From contig CP030887.1 in NCBI GenBank assembly GCA_006969905.1, forward strand, positions 2,716,730-2,780,729: DNA of 64,000 nucleotides. The letters are read 5' to 3'. Every line of letters begins with the position of its first letter. Within the stretch, counting starts at the first letter, position 1. A program made the position numbers and the translations under genes. Positions 17,913-27,300 of the stretch are shown here, piece by piece. Source of the stretch: Balneolaceae bacterium (GTDB taxonomy: Bacteria > Bacteroidota > Rhodothermia > Balneolales > Balneolaceae). The notes beneath the pieces were generated by a model that did no database searches, had not been told where the DNA came from, and worked only from the letters and a program-made list of their open reading frames with translations.

Positions 17913-18584
17913 CTAATTATTTTTATAAATATGCTTAGACATAGATTCAAATATTTTTTCTATTTGGTCTGGTGTTGCATCTGAAGAAATATGGATTTGG
18001 AGATTAATGTTCAAAGATGGTGAATTGGCATTCTCAGGTTTCACTTTGTTTTTATTTGCGTTTTGATTGTTTGCATTTGCTTTTTCTTTAGCCCCAGTAT
18101 TTTTTTTATCCTCTTTTTTGGAGTTTGAATTAGAGATATTTTTTTTTGGAGGTACTTCATAATTTACATTAGCTTGTAATAACTCTAGATAGAAAGTGGC
18201 ATATCTTCCGGCTGCAGAAGAACCTACTCCTGAGTCATTCATGATCCAAGATTTTATACCTTCTCTATCAGAATCTTTATCTGGAAAAGCATCTTTTAAT
18301 CCATTAGGGTAAAGTTCGTCAATAAGATTTTTGCAAAATTTTGGATATTGTTCATCATCTCGGAACTGTTTAGCTTTTTCTTGATCTACGTTGTCATTTT
18401 CATCTATCATTCCAATTGCTTTTAGCGTTGGAAGAATATTAGTTCTAGCTGAACCTACAGACATCCCTAATACTGACGAAATATAATTTGTCGTAATTGA
18501 TCCTGGGATGCTTTTCTTAAATTGATTTCTCAATCTATGCCAATGTGAAAGTGGCATATTTGGTAGTTTCTTCGAATCCGACAT
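17913..18584 (-). CDS. DUF5343 winged-helix-like protein
   Basis: 223 residues. Residues 8–140 match DUF5343: a start of SHWHRLRNQFKKSIPGSIT, then NYISSVLGMSVGSARTNILP, LKAIGMID, FRDD, and AFPDKDSDREGIKSWI, all landmarks of that family. A low-complexity Asn/Lys-rich linker (about 148–190) joins a short C-terminal strand/helix module (NINLQIHISSDATPDQIEKI), which is a common feature of this family. DUF5343 proteins often occur in defence islands. It is encoded first in a two-gene minus-strand unit, followed by the DUF4145-like gene. Confidence 0.65.
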   Translation of the reverse strand: MSDSKKLPNMPLSHWHRLRNQFKKSIPGSITTNYISSVLGMSVGSARTNILPTLKAIGMIDENDNVDQEKAKQFRDDEQYPKFCKNLIDELYPNGLKDAFPDKDSDREGIKSWIMNDSGVGSSAAGRYATFYLELLQANVNYEVPPKKNISNSNSKKEDKKNTGAKEKANANNQNANKNKVKPENANSPSLNINLQIHISSDATPDQIEKIFESMSKHIYKNN

Positions 18585-18689
18585 ATTATTCAGTTATTTG
18601 GTTATGATTAATTACGCTAATTGTATATTACTTTAGACTTGTTGTTAAAGCAAAGAAACTTTCCCACAACTTTCGCACATATTATCCAC

Positions 18690-19412
18690 ATGTATTATAC
18701 ACTACTAACAGGCTCATCTCGCGGAATAGGTAAATCCATTTGTGATTTGTTATTGAACAATGGCTATGAGGTCATTGGAACTTCTACAACAACCAATAAT
18801 GAATATACAAGTAGCAACTACACTCACATAGCCTGTGATCTTTCCAAACCGGAAGAGGTAGAAAAGCTCAAAGAAGTTTTTGACCAGGAACAAATACCCG
18901 AAGTCCTCATCAACAATGCCGGGATATTCATGGAAGCTCAATTCGAGGATTCGGACAAGGAATGGATGGAAAAATGGGAGAAAACGCAACAGGTAAATCT
19001 TAAATCAACTGCTTTGCTTTCCAAATGGGCCATCAATGCCTGGAAAGAACGAGGCATAGAAGGGCGAATCATCAATATAGCCAGCAGGGCAGGGGTTCGT
19101 GGCGATACCGGGGAATATGCGGCCTATGCTGCCAGTAAGGCCGGGATGATTGCCTTTACCAAAAGCATTGCCCGCAGTTTAGGCAAGTTTGGGATTACGG
19201 CTTATTCCATTGCTCCGGGTTTCGTGGATACCGATATGGCCCGGGATTCAATCGAAGTGTACGGTGCAGATTATCTAACCAAAGATTTAGCTTTGGATTC
19301 TATTGCCCCACCTGAGCAAATCGCTGAGTTAGTATTGTTGCTTGCTTCAGGAAAACTTACCCACGCTACCGGGCAGACGTTCCACATCAACAGCGGCAGT
19401 TATTTGGTGTAA
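18690..19412 (+). CDS. Short-chain dehydrogenase/reductase (FabG-like)
   Basis: 240 residues starting at the ATG that yields MYYTLLTGSSRGIG; a longer reading from 18621 adds residues with no SDR character. The NAD(P) site TGSSRGIG, the NNAG motif, the catalytic Ser in IINIASRAG and the YxxxK pair in YAAYAASKAG are all present, with PGFVDTDM after it. The ends fit classical SDRs that reduce 3-oxoacyl groups or sugars. No fatty-acid genes are adjacent, so the substrate is open. Confidence 0.85.
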   Translation: MYYTLLTGSSRGIGKSICDLLLNNGYEVIGTSTTTNNEYTSSNYTHIACDLSKPEEVEKLKEVFDQEQIPEVLINNAGIFMEAQFEDSDKEWMEKWEKTQQVNLKSTALLSKWAINAWKERGIEGRIINIASRAGVRGDTGEYAAYAASKAGMIAFTKSIARSLGKFGITAYSIAPGFVDTDMARDSIEVYGADYLTKDLALDSIAPPEQIAELVLLLASGKLTHATGQTFHINSGSYLV

Positions 19413-19414
19413 CC

Positions 19415-19530
19415 CTTTGCGAGCATAGCGAAGCAATCCCGATGATCTAGATGGTAACTGGTGCATGAGAACGTAGAAAAGCAATCTCAGGTTTTGTGGT
19501 TGGTACTTTGAGATCACTTCGCTCCGCTCG
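19415..19530. repeat. Dispersed palindromic repeat (TTTGCGAGC type)
   Basis: Begins TTTGCGAGCATAGCGAAGC and ends GATCACTTCGCTCCGCTCG, roughly inverse; related to the copy between sufB and sufC. It sits back-to-back with a second repeat type at 19545. Confidence 0.6.
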
Positions 19531-19544
19531 TGAATTTTTTTTAT

Positions 19545-19651
19545 GTCATTCTGAACTCGTTTCAGAATCTGTAGAGGAACCAGACTTTAAACCAATCGTA
19601 GTTCTATTAATGAATCAATCTTCACAGATGCTGAACTAAATTCAGCATGAC
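19545..19651. repeat. Dispersed palindromic repeat (GTCATTCTGAACTCG type)
   Basis: Begins GTCATTCTGAACTCGTTTC and ends AGATGCTGAACTAAATTCAGC plus ATGAC. CTGAAC...TTCAG hairpins occur at both ends. Related to the copies at 14409 and 16696. Confidence 0.7.
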
Positions 19652-19677
19652 AGCTGAAAAGGATTGGTAATTAAGGA

Positions 19678-20730
19678 ATGGAATTTAGAACTTCTTTTAT
19701 GACAGACATCCAGCAAAGAAAAAAAGACCACGTAGAGTTAACTGTAACCGATGGCACACAATACAATCAATCCAGCGGTTTTGACAGGTACCGGTTTGTT
19801 CATACATCTCTTCCTGAAATTAATATGGAGAATGTTTCCACTTCGGCAAGCCTGCTAGGCCGAGACTTTGCATTTCCACTGTTTATTTCATCCATGACGG
19901 GAGGATATGCCGATGCTGGCCCTGTAAATGCTGTTATTGCCGAGTTTTGTGAAGCACAAAACCTTCCTTTTGGAGTAGGGAGTCAACGTGCTATGCTGGA
20001 AGATCCGTCACTAACCAATACTTTTTCTGTGGTTCGCCGGAAAGCTCCCAATGCTTTTATCTGCTCCAATATCGGAGGGGTACAGCTTATTGGAGGTCTG
20101 GCCCAGGATTCACTAAAGCTACTTACAGATAGCATAGAAGCCAATGCCATCATTGTTCACCTAAATCCCTTACAGGAACTTATGCAGCCGGAAGGCGATC
20201 GAAACTTTGCCGGAGTTTTAAATGGGATAGAACAATTGGTTAAGGATTCAGGGGTTCCCATTATTGTAAAAGAGACAGGAGCCGGAATTTCAAAATATGA
20301 TGCCAAACGATTATTAAATGTTGGAGTTTCTGTTATTGATGTGGCCGGGGCAGGAGGCACCAGTTGGGCAAAAGTGGAGAATTTCCGGCAAAGCAATGCT
20401 AAAGCCCGTCATGAATTTGATGAATGGGGAACATCGACTGTGGATTGCCTGAATGACATAGCAACCCTGCAATGGGAACGTAGCTTTGAAGTAATTGCCT
20501 CGGGAGGGATTCGTTCTTCATTCGATATTGTAAAATCTCTTTGCCTCGGGGCATCTTTTGCAGCCACAGCTCAACCAATCATAAAAGCAGTTGTTAATGA
20601 TGGATATAAAGGACTGGAAGAGCTCTTCCTAAACTGGAAAAAAGACCTCATCACAATTCTTACCCTGCTTGGTTGCATCGACATTTCAGAATTAAACCCA
20701 AGCCACATCCAAAAGAAAACGGAGCTTTAA
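19678..20730 (+). CDS. fni: Isopentenyl-diphosphate delta-isomerase, type 2 (FMN)
   Basis: 350 residues (or 343 from the ATG at 19699). The start of the family, RKKDHVELT, is present, followed by FISSMTGGY (substrate and FMN contact), GVGSQRAMLE, NIGGVQL, HLNPLQELMQPEGDRNF, VKETGAGIS and VAGAGGTSW. It interconverts IPP and DMAPP with reduced FMN, Mg and NADPH. It is followed closely by a polyprenyl synthase, so the two likely act in one isoprenoid pathway. Confidence 0.93.
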   Translation: MEFRTSFMTDIQQRKKDHVELTVTDGTQYNQSSGFDRYRFVHTSLPEINMENVSTSASLLGRDFAFPLFISSMTGGYADAGPVNAVIAEFCEAQNLPFGVGSQRAMLEDPSLTNTFSVVRRKAPNAFICSNIGGVQLIGGLAQDSLKLLTDSIEANAIIVHLNPLQELMQPEGDRNFAGVLNGIEQLVKDSGVPIIVKETGAGISKYDAKRLLNVGVSVIDVAGAGGTSWAKVENFRQSNAKARHEFDEWGTSTVDCLNDIATLQWERSFEVIASGGIRSSFDIVKSLCLGASFAATAQPIIKAVVNDGYKGLEELFLNWKKDLITILTLLGCIDISELNPSHIQKKTEL

Positions 20731-20779
20731 ACCTTAGCTATTATCCGTATATTCATCGAAATTATTCTACAGAGAAGTA

Positions 20780-21775
20780 TTGAGTTCTTCAGCACTAAAC
20801 AAACGGTTACATCATCTTATCGAAGAAGGTTTAAAAAACCTGGCCTTACCCGAATCGCCTTCAACTCTTTACGAGCCTTACAGGTATGCTTTAGATGTGG
20901 GAGGGAAGCGTATTCGCCCATACTTGTGCTTACTTGCCTGCGGAATGTGTAACGGCAAGGCAGAAGATGCTCTTCCGGCTGCTCTGGCGGTTGAAATACT
21001 GCATAATTTTACATTGGTTCATGACGACATTATGGATCGAGCAGATACCCGCAGAGGAAAGCCAAGCGTTTTTAAGAAATGGAATGAAGACATAGCCATT
21101 CTTTCCGGAGACGTTATGTTTGCAGATGCATTTAAGCAGTTGGAAACTTACGGCAGAGATGATTCTTTCAGTAAGGAAGAGTATTTCGCGATGATGAGCT
21201 CTTTTACCCGTGCAACCATCACGGTTTGCGAAGGTCAGGCTTTGGATATGGAGTTTGTAGACAGAACCCATGTAAATCATGATGAGTATGTCAAAATGAT
21301 TGAAGGCAAGACTGCTGCATTGTTAGCGGGGTCCTTACAAATGGGTGCTATTGCAGCCCGTGCAGGAATGAACGCCCAGGCTCAAATGGCAAAATTAGGA
21401 ATGGAAATGGGGGTTGCTTTTCAAATCCAGGATGATTTATTAGATGCTACCGCTGATCCTGAGAAGTTTGGCAAAAAGCCCGGTGGAGATATTTACGAAG
21501 GGAAGAAAACATATCTTACCATACTTGCGTTAGAGCGGGCAAATGAAAACCAAAAAAACATGATCCGGGAAACCCTGGATAACAAAAATTCAGCTGAGGA
21601 AGATGTCAAACAGGTTCTTCATCTTTTTGAAGAACTGAATGTACTATCTGACATCAGGAAAGAAGTAAATGAACATTATCGAAGATCATTTGCGTTAATA
21701 GATGACTTTATTGACTCAGAATACCAACATGAGCTTAAAAATCTCCTTATCTTCCTCCAAAATCGTGATCACTAA
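20780..21775 (+). CDS. Trans-polyprenyl diphosphate synthase (FPP/GGPP type)
   Basis: 331 residues from a TTG codon. First aspartate-rich motif in LVHDDIMDRADTRRGKPS, second in QIQDDLLDATAD, with GGKRIRPYL before them, as in all-trans short-chain prenyltransferases. Two bulky or small residues before the first motif set chain length; the nearby LHNFTLVHDD gives no sure product length. It joins IPP to allylic diphosphates for quinone, carotenoid or undecaprenyl precursors. Directly downstream of fni. Confidence 0.9.
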   Translation: MSSSALNKRLHHLIEEGLKNLALPESPSTLYEPYRYALDVGGKRIRPYLCLLACGMCNGKAEDALPAALAVEILHNFTLVHDDIMDRADTRRGKPSVFKKWNEDIAILSGDVMFADAFKQLETYGRDDSFSKEEYFAMMSSFTRATITVCEGQALDMEFVDRTHVNHDEYVKMIEGKTAALLAGSLQMGAIAARAGMNAQAQMAKLGMEMGVAFQIQDDLLDATADPEKFGKKPGGDIYEGKKTYLTILALERANENQKNMIRETLDNKNSAEEDVKQVLHLFEELNVLSDIRKEVNEHYRRSFALIDDFIDSEYQHELKNLLIFLQNRDH

Positions 21776-21796
21776 AAGACTTTTTAAAATACCTAT

Positions 21797-22612
21797 ATGA
21801 AAAAACACGGCTTTTTACTATTCATCTTACTACTGGTGGGGGGTGCATGCAAAAACGATTCACTCATACGCCCTGGCGACCCTATTGATGTGGCTTATAA
21901 TAAAGCCATGAGTTTGTATGAGAACGAAAAATACGGAGATGCAGCAGAAGCTTTTGAAATAGTTTCCAGGATGGGAAGGGGAACTGATTACTCAAAAAAC
22001 AGCCAATATTATCTGGCTGAAAGTTATTTTAAAAGTGGTCGATACTTGCTTGCTGCTTCTGAGTATGAACGCTATATAAGTTATTACCCGAGGGATGAAC
22101 GCAGGGAAGAAGCGGATTTTAAACGTGCTTTGAGTTTTTATGAACAAAGCCCCAGGTACCGGTTAGACCAGGAACCAACCCGAAGGGCCATTCAATTATT
22201 CCAGTTATTCAACAATAATTATCCTAACTCGGAACGGGTAATTGAATCTGCACAAAAAATTGATGACCTGAGAAATAAACTTGCTAAAAAAAGTTATGAG
22301 TCAGCTGAATTCTATGCACGAACTGAAATGTATAAAGCAGCTACCATTTATTATGACCTTACTATTGACCAGTATCCTGAATCAAAATGGGCAGAAGTGG
22401 CCTTGGTAGACTTGATTGCTATTTATAACACGTATGCTGAAAACAGTGTTGAAGAGAAGCAGCCTGAAAGATACCAGAAAGCCATTGAAACGTATGAGAA
22501 GTTTCTTCAGCTATTCCCGAATAGTGAGTTACGCGCAAAAGCTGAGACAGAACGTGATAAGGCTGAGATAGGCCTTAATAAAGTTAACCAGGGAATAGCT
22601 TTATCTAACTAG
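21797..22612 (+). CDS. bamD: BamD-like outer-membrane assembly lipoprotein
   Basis: 271 residues. Lipoprotein signal with lipobox GGAC around residue 18. The mature part is a string of TPR-like helix pairs (YNKAMSLYENEKYGDAAEAFE, AESYFKSGRYLLAASEYERYI, YARTEMYKAATIYYDLTIDQYP, ETYEKFLQLFPNS), matching BamD/YfiO in order and size. BamD works with BamA at the outer-membrane inner face to insert barrels. The gene lies just before nadD, with a weak link in function. Confidence 0.85.
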   Translation: MKKHGFLLFILLLVGGACKNDSLIRPGDPIDVAYNKAMSLYENEKYGDAAEAFEIVSRMGRGTDYSKNSQYYLAESYFKSGRYLLAASEYERYISYYPRDERREEADFKRALSFYEQSPRYRLDQEPTRRAIQLFQLFNNNYPNSERVIESAQKIDDLRNKLAKKSYESAEFYARTEMYKAATIYYDLTIDQYPESKWAEVALVDLIAIYNTYAENSVEEKQPERYQKAIETYEKFLQLFPNSELRAKAETERDKAEIGLNKVNQGIALSN

Positions 22613-22637
22613 TTTCCATTTCATCTAACATGAAAGT

Positions 22638-23219
22638 TTGAAAAAAATCGGGCTTTTTGGCGGTACTTTCGATCCTGTTCATATAGGTCATGTATCTATT
22701 GCAAAAGCTTTTTTAAACTCCGGGCAGATAGATGAACTTTGGATTCTTCTTACCCCATTCCCTCCTCATAAAAAGAAACAAAAGCATGTACCTTATGCAT
22801 TAAGGTTCAACATGCTACAGCTTGCTTTTAACAAGCTAAAGGATATATCTATTCTTACAATAGAGAACGAGTTACCTGAACCTTCTTATACCTACCAGTC
22901 AATAGCTCATCTCAAAGCTCTATATCCCGAACATAATTTCGTTTTCTGTATGGGAGAGGATAGTTTAGCGAAGTTCAGTACCTGGAAACATTACAAACGT
23001 ATCCTTGACCAGGTTAAACTCTTAGTGGCACGCAGGCCCGGCGAAAACCATTTTTCTGTAGAAAATCACATACTCTCAAAAACCATATTTGTGGATCATG
23101 AGCCTGTTGAAGCAGCTTCCAGTAAAATCAGGGAATTGATAGAAAATGGAGAGGATGTAAGAAGATTTTTACCTTTAAATGTTTACGAGTTGATTAAAAA
23201 AGAAGACTTATACCATTAA
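22638..23219 (+). CDS. nadD: Nicotinate-nucleotide adenylyltransferase
   Basis: 193 residues from a TTG codon. The nucleotidyltransferase motif GGTFDPVHIGHV (about residues 8–19) and the C-terminal SSKIREL (the S-x-x-[KR]-x-R loop) are clear, with MGEDSLAKFSTWKHY in between, typical of NadD. It makes deamido-NAD from nicotinate mononucleotide and ATP. It stands between bamD and an S66 peptidase. Confidence 0.93.
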   Translation: MKKIGLFGGTFDPVHIGHVSIAKAFLNSGQIDELWILLTPFPPHKKKQKHVPYALRFNMLQLAFNKLKDISILTIENELPEPSYTYQSIAHLKALYPEHNFVFCMGEDSLAKFSTWKHYKRILDQVKLLVARRPGENHFSVENHILSKTIFVDHEPVEAASSKIRELIENGEDVRRFLPLNVYELIKKEDLYH

Positions 23220-23244
23220 CTAACACTCAAGAAGAATTAAATAA

Positions 23245-24270
23245 ATGGCATACTCACGTAAGGATTTCTTAAAACTAAGTGGAATGGGGGCTTTTGCCCT
23301 GGCCGGGCAAGCTGTAAATGCTTGCACGAAAGAGGCTCAACTTCAAAAAACTGTTATTAAGCCAAACGGCATTAGTTTTGATTCCACAATTGGCCTTGTA
23401 GCTCCTGCCAGCCCAATCTATGATCCTGCTCAGTTTGATGAAATGCTGGTAACACTTCAGGAGTTAGGATTCAATCTGAAACTTGGTAAGCATGTCAGGG
23501 ATCGAAGAGGATATTTAGCCGGTACTGATGAAGACCGGGCTTCTGATTTAATGAACATGTTCAAAGATGATGAAGTAGAAGCTATACTTTGCATTAGGGG
23601 AGGATGGGGATGTAACCGGATTCTTCCATATCTCGATTTCGAAATAATTAAATCTAACCCGAAACCATTAATTGGCTTTAGCGATATAACTTCACTTCAT
23701 ATGTCGATGTTTGCTAAAACCGGGCTGGTCAGCTTTCATGGTCCGGTGGGTAAATCAGAATGGAATGATTTTACAAAATCAAGTTTCAAACAAGTACTGG
23801 TAGATGGAAAACCCGGTATGTATCAGATCCCTGAAGAAGAGCTTTATAATGCGTATACCATCAGGGGAGGTAAAGCAGAAGGGCTTATTTTGGGTGGTAA
23901 CCTTTCAGTGCTAGTGGCTATGCTGGGATCGAGTTATGTCCCTTCTTTTGATGGAGCCATTCTGTTCTTGGAAGATGTGGGTGAAGACCCTTACCGTGTA
24001 GACCGTATGATTACACAGCTTAAACTGGCGGGTATTTTAGATTCTATCAACGGATTTATTTTCGGGCAATGCACCAATTGTGATGCCGGGGCAAACAGTT
24101 TAACCTTACAACAGGTTTTTGATGATCACATCAAGCCTTTGAACATTCCTGCCTTTTACGGAGCTATGATAAGCCATGAATCCAAGAACGTAACTATTCC
24201 CGTAGGATTAGCGTCTAGCATCGATGCTGACACCCTGGGTTTCTCGATAAATGAGTCAGCTATCGCGTGA
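23245..24270 (+). CDS. S66 peptidase (LD-carboxypeptidase LdcA/MccF family), Tat-like signal
   Basis: 341 residues. The N-terminus YSRKDFLKLSGMGAFALAG resembles a Tat signal with a single Arg, ending near NACTKE, which could also be a lipobox cysteine. The S66 fold is marked by LVAPASPIYDP, CIRGGWGCNRILPYLDF, the nucleophile region GFSDITSLHM, and the C-terminal SHESKNVTIPVG with the catalytic His. LdcA enzymes cut the LD bond of muropeptide tetrapeptides during recycling, normally in the cytoplasm; an exported copy would act in the periplasm. Confidence 0.85.
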   Translation: MAYSRKDFLKLSGMGAFALAGQAVNACTKEAQLQKTVIKPNGISFDSTIGLVAPASPIYDPAQFDEMLVTLQELGFNLKLGKHVRDRRGYLAGTDEDRASDLMNMFKDDEVEAILCIRGGWGCNRILPYLDFEIIKSNPKPLIGFSDITSLHMSMFAKTGLVSFHGPVGKSEWNDFTKSSFKQVLVDGKPGMYQIPEEELYNAYTIRGGKAEGLILGGNLSVLVAMLGSSYVPSFDGAILFLEDVGEDPYRVDRMITQLKLAGILDSINGFIFGQCTNCDAGANSLTLQQVFDDHIKPLNIPAFYGAMISHESKNVTIPVGLASSIDADTLGFSINESAIA

Positions 24271-24345
24271 CATCTTTTTACGCTCAGGTGGGTGAATTTT
24301 TTCTTTAATTCACCCAGTCCAAATATTAATGAACAAATATTCTTT

Positions 24346-27300
24346 ATGAACTCATTGAATACCAATAAAATAGCGGGGTTGGTACTTGCTCTCTTTGTGG
24401 GGTTTGTTTCAATTAATGCTACGTCCAGCTATCAAGTATACCATGCTCAGGATGGAATAACAGCCGATACCACAGATACTACTGCGGCTGATACCAATAA
24501 GATTGAGAAGAAATCTAAAAAGTTACCGATGGATCCCGGTAGGCTCATTGAAATTGAATCTAATGTGGGTACCTGGATATCATTGGATGTAAGCCCTGAT
24601 GGCTCAAAAATTGCTTTTGACTTTTTAGGCGATTTATATGAAATCCCTATAACAGGAGGTGAGGCTACTCAGATAACTGATGGAATGGCATTTGATTCCA
24701 AGCCCAGGTACAGCCCCGATGGTAAGTACCTGGCCTACGTTTCGGATGCACATGGCGCAGACAATTTATATTACAAAAACCTGAAAGATACGTTGGAAGC
24801 CACCCAGGTTACTAAGGGTAAATCAAGCGGCTATTTTGCTGTTGAATGGACCCCTGATGGTGATTATTTGATAGGTTCGAAAGGTAAAGGAGTGCCAAAA
24901 TTATGGATTTATCATAAGGATGGGGGAAGGGGAACTGCATTAATTTCTTCTCCCAGCGGGCTTAAAACTTCTGATCCGGCTGTTGGACCAGAAGGGCGCT
25001 ATATTTATTTCTCACAACGAAATGGTTCATGGAACTACAACGCCCAGTTTCCCCAATATCAGGTAGGGCGTTACGACCGCGAAACCGGGGAGCGTACTTC
25101 CGTAACTTCTAGATATGGCTCAGCATTTACTCCTGTTCTTTCATCCGATGGGAAATGGATGGTATATGGAAGCAGGTATGAAGACGAAACAGGCCTCATT
25201 TTACGGGATATGGATACCGGTGATGAAAAGTGGCTGGCTTATCCTATTCAAAGAGATGACATGGAATCACAGGCCACTATGGGAGTTCTTCCGGGAATGT
25301 CTTTTACCCCTGATAATCAGAGTTTAATAGCTTCTTACGGAGGTAAAATTCATCGCATACCCCTTAATGGCGATGCTGCCTCTGAAATACCATTTACTAT
25401 TAAAACTGAATTGGAGGTTGGACCTGAGGTACTATTCAAATACCCAATCAGTGATGACAAAGAGATGTTAGCTACCCAAATAAGAGATGCCGTTCCTTCT
25501 CCTGATGGGAAATGGTTAGCATTTACTGTTTTGAATGACCTTTACATACAGCAATTGCCTGATGGAGAACCAAAAAAACTAACAAATTCATCAGCAACAG
25601 AAGCACAACCCACATGGTCTCCCGATGGAAAGAAACTTGCTTATGTTAGTTGGGACTCACAAAATGGCGGGGCAATACATAGTGTAGATCCTTTTGCGAG
25701 AAGGTTCAGACCTGCTAAGCTTACTAACAAATCAGGCATATACACTAATCCTGTGTATAACACAGATGGAAGCAGAATTGTAGCCTATAGAAATGATAAA
25801 CAAAACTATGATGATGCTTTTGGCCCCGGCTCTTTTGGGGCATTAACTGATATAATCTGGATTCCATCTAATGGTGGAGATATAACAGTAATAGATCGCG
25901 CAAAAGGCAGGTCTAATCCTCATTTTGTTAGTTCTGATGATCGAATTTACCTGAACCATTTTGGCACACTTATTTCTATGCGATGGGATGGATCGGATGA
26001 GAAGCAACATGTTACCGTTACAGGAATTACAACATATTCACCTTTTAACCTGGAACAGTCTTTAAAAGAAGCAGAGATATGGAAATCACCAGCTGATATT
26101 CTGCATTCCGGGCATAATCATTCCAGGGAAAATAATCCTCCTTCAAGAGCTGCATTCATCCAAATGGCACCTGAAGGAGATCAGGCAATGGCACAGGTTA
26201 ACAACAATATTTATGTGGTTACTGTACCTGTAACAGGAGGAAAAACTCCTTCTATTTCAGTTGCCAATGCAGCCAGTGCACCATTTCCTGCAAAACAGCT
26301 TACTACCATAGGCGGGCAGTTTCCAACATGGGGCGCTGATGGCCGAAAAGTACACTGGTCTATTGGTCGTGGGCATTTCATTTATGACCTTGATGCTGCA
26401 GAAGCTTTTGCCGATAGTGTGAAAGCTGCAAAGAAACTCGAGGAAGAGAAGAAAAAGCAAGAAGAGGCTAAAAAGAAAGAGGAAGCTGAAAAAGAAGAAG
26501 GCGATGCTACTGAGGAGGGCAAAAAAGAAGATCCTGAAGCTGAAAAGGATGAGCCGGAAAAGAAAGATGAGAAAAAGAAAAACGATAAATATAAACCTGA
26601 AGAATACTCCATTGATGTTACCATCATACGCGATATTCCCGAATCTTCTATTCTGCTAAAGAATGCCCGCATTATTACAGCGAATGGTAATGAAATCATA
26701 GAAAATGGAGATATTTTGGTTGTAAATAACCGAATAAGCAAGGTAGGTAAAAACTTATCCTCGGATGGTACCCAGGAAATGGACATGTCTGGTAAGACCA
26801 TTGTTCCGGGCTTTGTGGATACACATGCACATATGTGGCCAAACTGGGGAATCCATAAGCAGCAGATTTATAATTATGCAGCTAATCTTGCTTATGGTGT
26901 AACAACTACCCGGGACCCCCAAACAGCAACTACCGATGTGCTTACCTACTCTGATATGGTAAAAACAGGGGATATGGTTGGACCGAGAGTATACTCTACA
27001 GGTCCCGGATTCGGGTTCTGGGCGTACAACTTGAAAAGCCTGGATGAGGCTAAAGAGTACATGAAACAGTACAGCAAGTATTATGATACTAAAACCATAA
27101 AAATGTACCTGGCCGGTAACCGTGAGCAACGGCAATGGATACTCATGGCAGCTAAAGAACAAAGTATTATGCCAACAACCGAAGGTGCATTGGATTGGAA
27201 ATTGAACCTCACCCAGCTCATAGATGGTTACCCGGGACATGAGCATTCATTCCCAATATATCCGATCTTCGATGATGTGGTAAAAGCAGTAGCTGAGACC

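Noticed and set aside
26382-26801. Antisense frame rich in Ser and Phe in the amidohydrolase gene
   Set aside because: It is the complement of the Lys/Glu-rich linker and carries no independent signal.
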